Below, in pieces: positions 11,438 to 12,944 of a stretch of DNA of 12,944 nt (within the stretch, counting starts at the first letter, position 1; each line of letters starts with the position of its first letter). Below the pieces are notes generated by a model. The model had not been told where the DNA came from, did not search any database, and was given only the letters and a program-made list of their open reading frames with translations. Location: contig JQOA01000073.1 of assembly GCA_000753945.1 (NCBI GenBank), positions 4,032 through 16,975 on the forward strand, written 5' to 3'. The position numbers and the translations under genes were made by a program. The DNA is from Smithella sp. D17. Lineage in GTDB: Bacteria; Desulfobacterota; Syntrophia; Syntrophales; Smithellaceae.

Positions 11438-12364
11438 ATGAGTAATCCCATTATTGCCATCAACATGAGTAAGGTAGTTAATCGTCCTGAAAGCTACGAA
11501 ACGATGCACAAAATAGGGCCTAAAGTATGCATCACAACGGCGACCCATCCAGGGTTTCTTGGCTTCGAACAGCTTCTGCAAACCGGCATTCACCCGATGG
11601 CAGGCCGGTATGGTGGAGGGGCTCTTGATATGCATGAAACTTTAAACCCTCTGGGAATGTTCCAGTACACGATTTGGAAAGATGTGAAATCCCATGAGGA
11701 GATGCATTATGAGCAGTTCAATACCATTTATGAACTATGTGGGCATTGCTTGAACATGGTCGTAGAGGGCCCCTGGGAACCTTTTTACGAGATTATAGCT
11801 TCAGATCTTCCCCCTGTGATCGGAATGATCGACGTGCCAAATAAATTGGGTGAATCCTTTTCGCAACAGAAACCGATTTCTAAGGTGGCCTTAGCTTCCC
11901 AAAGGATCATTCTGATTGGCGACCATTGGATTATGGACGGCCATGAGACTGCTTTTGAAAAAGGGGCAGAGGAAACGCTGCGCTGGCTGAATGCAAAGGC
12001 TCCGGGAATGATCGGATGGATGATCCTGAAACAGATCGGTGTTTCAGCTGTGGGATCCTTTCAGTTGGGCCCTGAGGGTATGATCAAAGCCACTTTAGGA
12101 GCAAATCCACCGAAGTACAATACAAACTATGGCGACAAACCTCTGGATAAGCCTCCCATTCCTCCACAAAAACCTACCCAATATTTTGTCCATATGGAAT
12201 GGGAAAGCCCTGAACATGCACACCAGGGCTTAGGAAAAGTCCTGATTAATTATGAGCTGCGCCAGATTCACAACAAAGGAGTATTGGCCCATCTTGCCCG
12301 CGGCCCCTACTACATGCTTTTCCAACCCATGATGGAGGATGGGTGTTGGAGAGAACTCCTATAG
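11438..12364 (+). CDS. sor: Sulfur oxygenase reductase (SOR)
   Basis: This 308-residue protein matches SOR, the cytoplasmic, cofactor-free, mononuclear non-haem iron enzyme that converts elemental sulfur with O2 into sulfite, thiosulfate and sulfide. Active-site residues fall on the same numbers as I recall for the Acidianus ambivalens enzyme: Cys31 in G-P-K-V-C (the persulfide-carrying cysteine); iron ligands His86 and His90 in H-E-E-M-H and Glu114 in G-P-W-E-P; and Cys101 and Cys104 in L-C-G-H-C. Other hallmarks are A-I-N-M at 7-10, T-H-P-G-F at 36-40, Q-Y-T-I-W-K-D at 76-82, I-G-V-S-A-V-G-S and E-L-R-Q-I-H near the end. SORs assemble into hollow 24-mers. ATG 11438 has a perfect AAGGAGGT seven bases upstream. 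No sulfur genes adjoin it; neighbours are mobile-element debris, suggesting horizontal transfer. The gene looks intact. Confidence 0.95.
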   Translation: MSNPIIAINMSKVVNRPESYETMHKIGPKVCITTATHPGFLGFEQLLQTGIHPMAGRYGGGALDMHETLNPLGMFQYTIWKDVKSHEEMHYEQFNTIYELCGHCLNMVVEGPWEPFYEIIASDLPPVIGMIDVPNKLGESFSQQKPISKVALASQRIILIGDHWIMDGHETAFEKGAEETLRWLNAKAPGMIGWMILKQIGVSAVGSFQLGPEGMIKATLGANPPKYNTNYGDKPLDKPPIPPQKPTQYFVHMEWESPEHAHQGLGKVLINYELRQIHNKGVLAHLARGPYYMLFQPMMEDGCWRELL

Positions 12365-12388
12365 AAATAGGGGTTCAGAAAGGAACAT

Positions 12389-12415
12389 CGCAGGGGGCGG
12401 GGACGCTCCCCTGCG
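12389..12415 (+). terminator. GC-rich hairpin after the SOR gene
   Basis: CGCAGGGG (12389-12396) and CCCCTGCG (12408-12415) form a perfect 8-bp stem 24 bases after the SOR stop. There is no T run behind it, so it may end transcription only weakly, or may instead be a transcript-stabilising hairpin or a repeat element. Confidence 0.45.
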
Positions 12416-12421
12416 CATCCC

Positions 12422-12874
12422 CGAATTTCAGACTTCCTGAAGCATGAATTTATTGAACCAAGACTCGAATTACGAGACCTGACGCCAGAAGACGATAATC
12501 TGCCGCAGGATGAATTCTATCAGCTTATTGTGGATGGTGACGAATTACAGGTTATTGCCGCAATCGAACAGATAAAAAAGGATTTGGAAGAAAAGAAAGA
12601 TGAACTTTTAACGGTAGGCGATTTGAAGGCCTGTACATTTAATCGGCATTTATTTCAGCCTCTATTCCATGTCCGAAATGGTGGCAAGATAACCGTTTTG
12701 CCTGTATCCCTAGGCGAAAGTGAATTTGAGTTTGTTACTAATCTTAAAGATTGGTGCAAATTACATGAAGCCAAATTGGCAGAAGATAAAATAGAGCTTT
12801 TCTTGCTCAGGAATTTAAGCCGTGGCAAGGGTGTCGGATTCTTTGAGGCTGGTATCCCCGGTCGAGGGGACTAG
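12422..12874 (+). pseudogene. Fragment of a type III restriction-like helicase/endonuclease
   Basis: The open frame (unbroken from 12371, with credible protein from about 12425, R-I-S-D-F-L-K-H-E-F-I-E-P-R-L) has no good start codon; the first candidate is GTG 12530, inside coding-like sequence. It continues V-D-G-D-E-L-Q-V, a charged helix, and ends with E-L-F-L-L-R-N-L-S-R-G-K-G-V-G-F-F-E-A-G. This last motif stands, in Res-type subunits and related DEAD/DEAH proteins, immediately before the nuclease-like segment (roughly N-F-x-P-D-F-I-L-W). Here A-G is followed by I-P-G-R-G-D and a stop, exactly where the GGGGACTAG repeats begin. The piece therefore lacks both the N-terminal helicase part and the C-terminal nuclease motif, and is a relic of a restriction or defence gene. 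The family assignment is from pattern memory. Confidence 0.65.
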
Positions 12875-12936
12875 GGGGACTAGGGGACGCCCTTAAATAA
12901 TTAATGGGGGACTAGGGGACGCCCTTAAATAATTAA
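12874..12936. repeat. Two perfect 31-base direct repeats (period 32) at the window edge
   Basis: Bases 12874-12904 and 12906-12936 are identical, each starting GGGGGACTAGGGGACGCCC and ending in an A/T-rich part. A partial GGGGACTAG unit precedes them at about 12866-12874. The array replaces the 3' end of the restriction-gene fragment. It may continue beyond the window. The composition resembles REP-like elements flanking IS200-type (RAYT) transposases, but no transposase is visible here. Confidence 0.8.
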
Positions 12937-12944
12937 GTTGACAG

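Noticed and set aside
12866..12944. CRISPR array
   Set aside because: Copies are separated by a single base with no unique spacers, so this is a tandem repeat.

Overview
The window looks like an accessory, partly decaying stretch of a Gram-negative bacterial chromosome of roughly balanced base composition. The mix of gene families (a CorA homologue with GGMSE in place of GMN, UPF0270/YheU, an AcfC-like binding protein, small lysine-rich orphan proteins) suggests a deltaproteobacterial (Desulfobacterota-like) host. That placement is inference from gene content; there is no rRNA or phylogenetic marker to settle it.

Layout. 1-1520: tail of an unknown gene, a frameshifted and truncated RlpA-like lipoprotein, a small membrane protein that may be a fragment, and a lipoprotein gene broken by a one-base frameshift. 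1546-3163: an enoyl-CoA hydratase-family gene with a large in-frame internal deletion, then a corA-type transporter whose N-terminus is out of frame because of an 8-T run. 3290-3850: a cold-shock protein gene with its own promoter, a long and strongly structured leader and a good terminator. 3895-4645: four very small genes, two of them highly basic. 4680-4900: an intergenic region with a second copy of a structured element also found in the csp leader. 4905-8474: intact tex and a DEAD-box RNA helicase, probably one operon, closed by a palindromic bidirectional terminator. 8509-8766 (minus): UPF0270 protein. 8900-8970: a possible small RNA. 9143-9709 (minus): a toxin-antitoxin operon with promoter and operator-like palindrome, the toxin frameshifted. 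9986-10902: an acfC-like gene without its signal-peptide start, followed by an integron attC-like site. 11438-12364: an apparently intact sulfur oxygenase reductase (SOR) with every known active-site residue. 12422-12944: a fragment of a type III restriction-enzyme-like helicase/nuclease running into perfect 31-base direct repeats.

How the parts fit. The coherent functional core is RNA metabolism: csp, tex and the DEAD-box helicase. Csp and DEAD-box genes are classical cold-response genes in other bacteria, and here the csp leader and the region upstream of tex share a structured element whose first stem is kept despite sequence change. That is the best candidate for an undescribed regulatory system. 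The second notable gene is SOR, an oxygen-dependent sulfur-disproportionating enzyme, sitting alone among mobile-element debris (attC-like site, restriction-gene fragment, tandem repeats), which suggests horizontal acquisition.

Caution: four genes carry apparent single-base frameshifts (rlpA-like, lipoprotein, corA, toxin), and the corA and toxin ones fall at or next to T/A runs. Either the region is decaying or the assembly has uncorrected indels; raw reads would decide.
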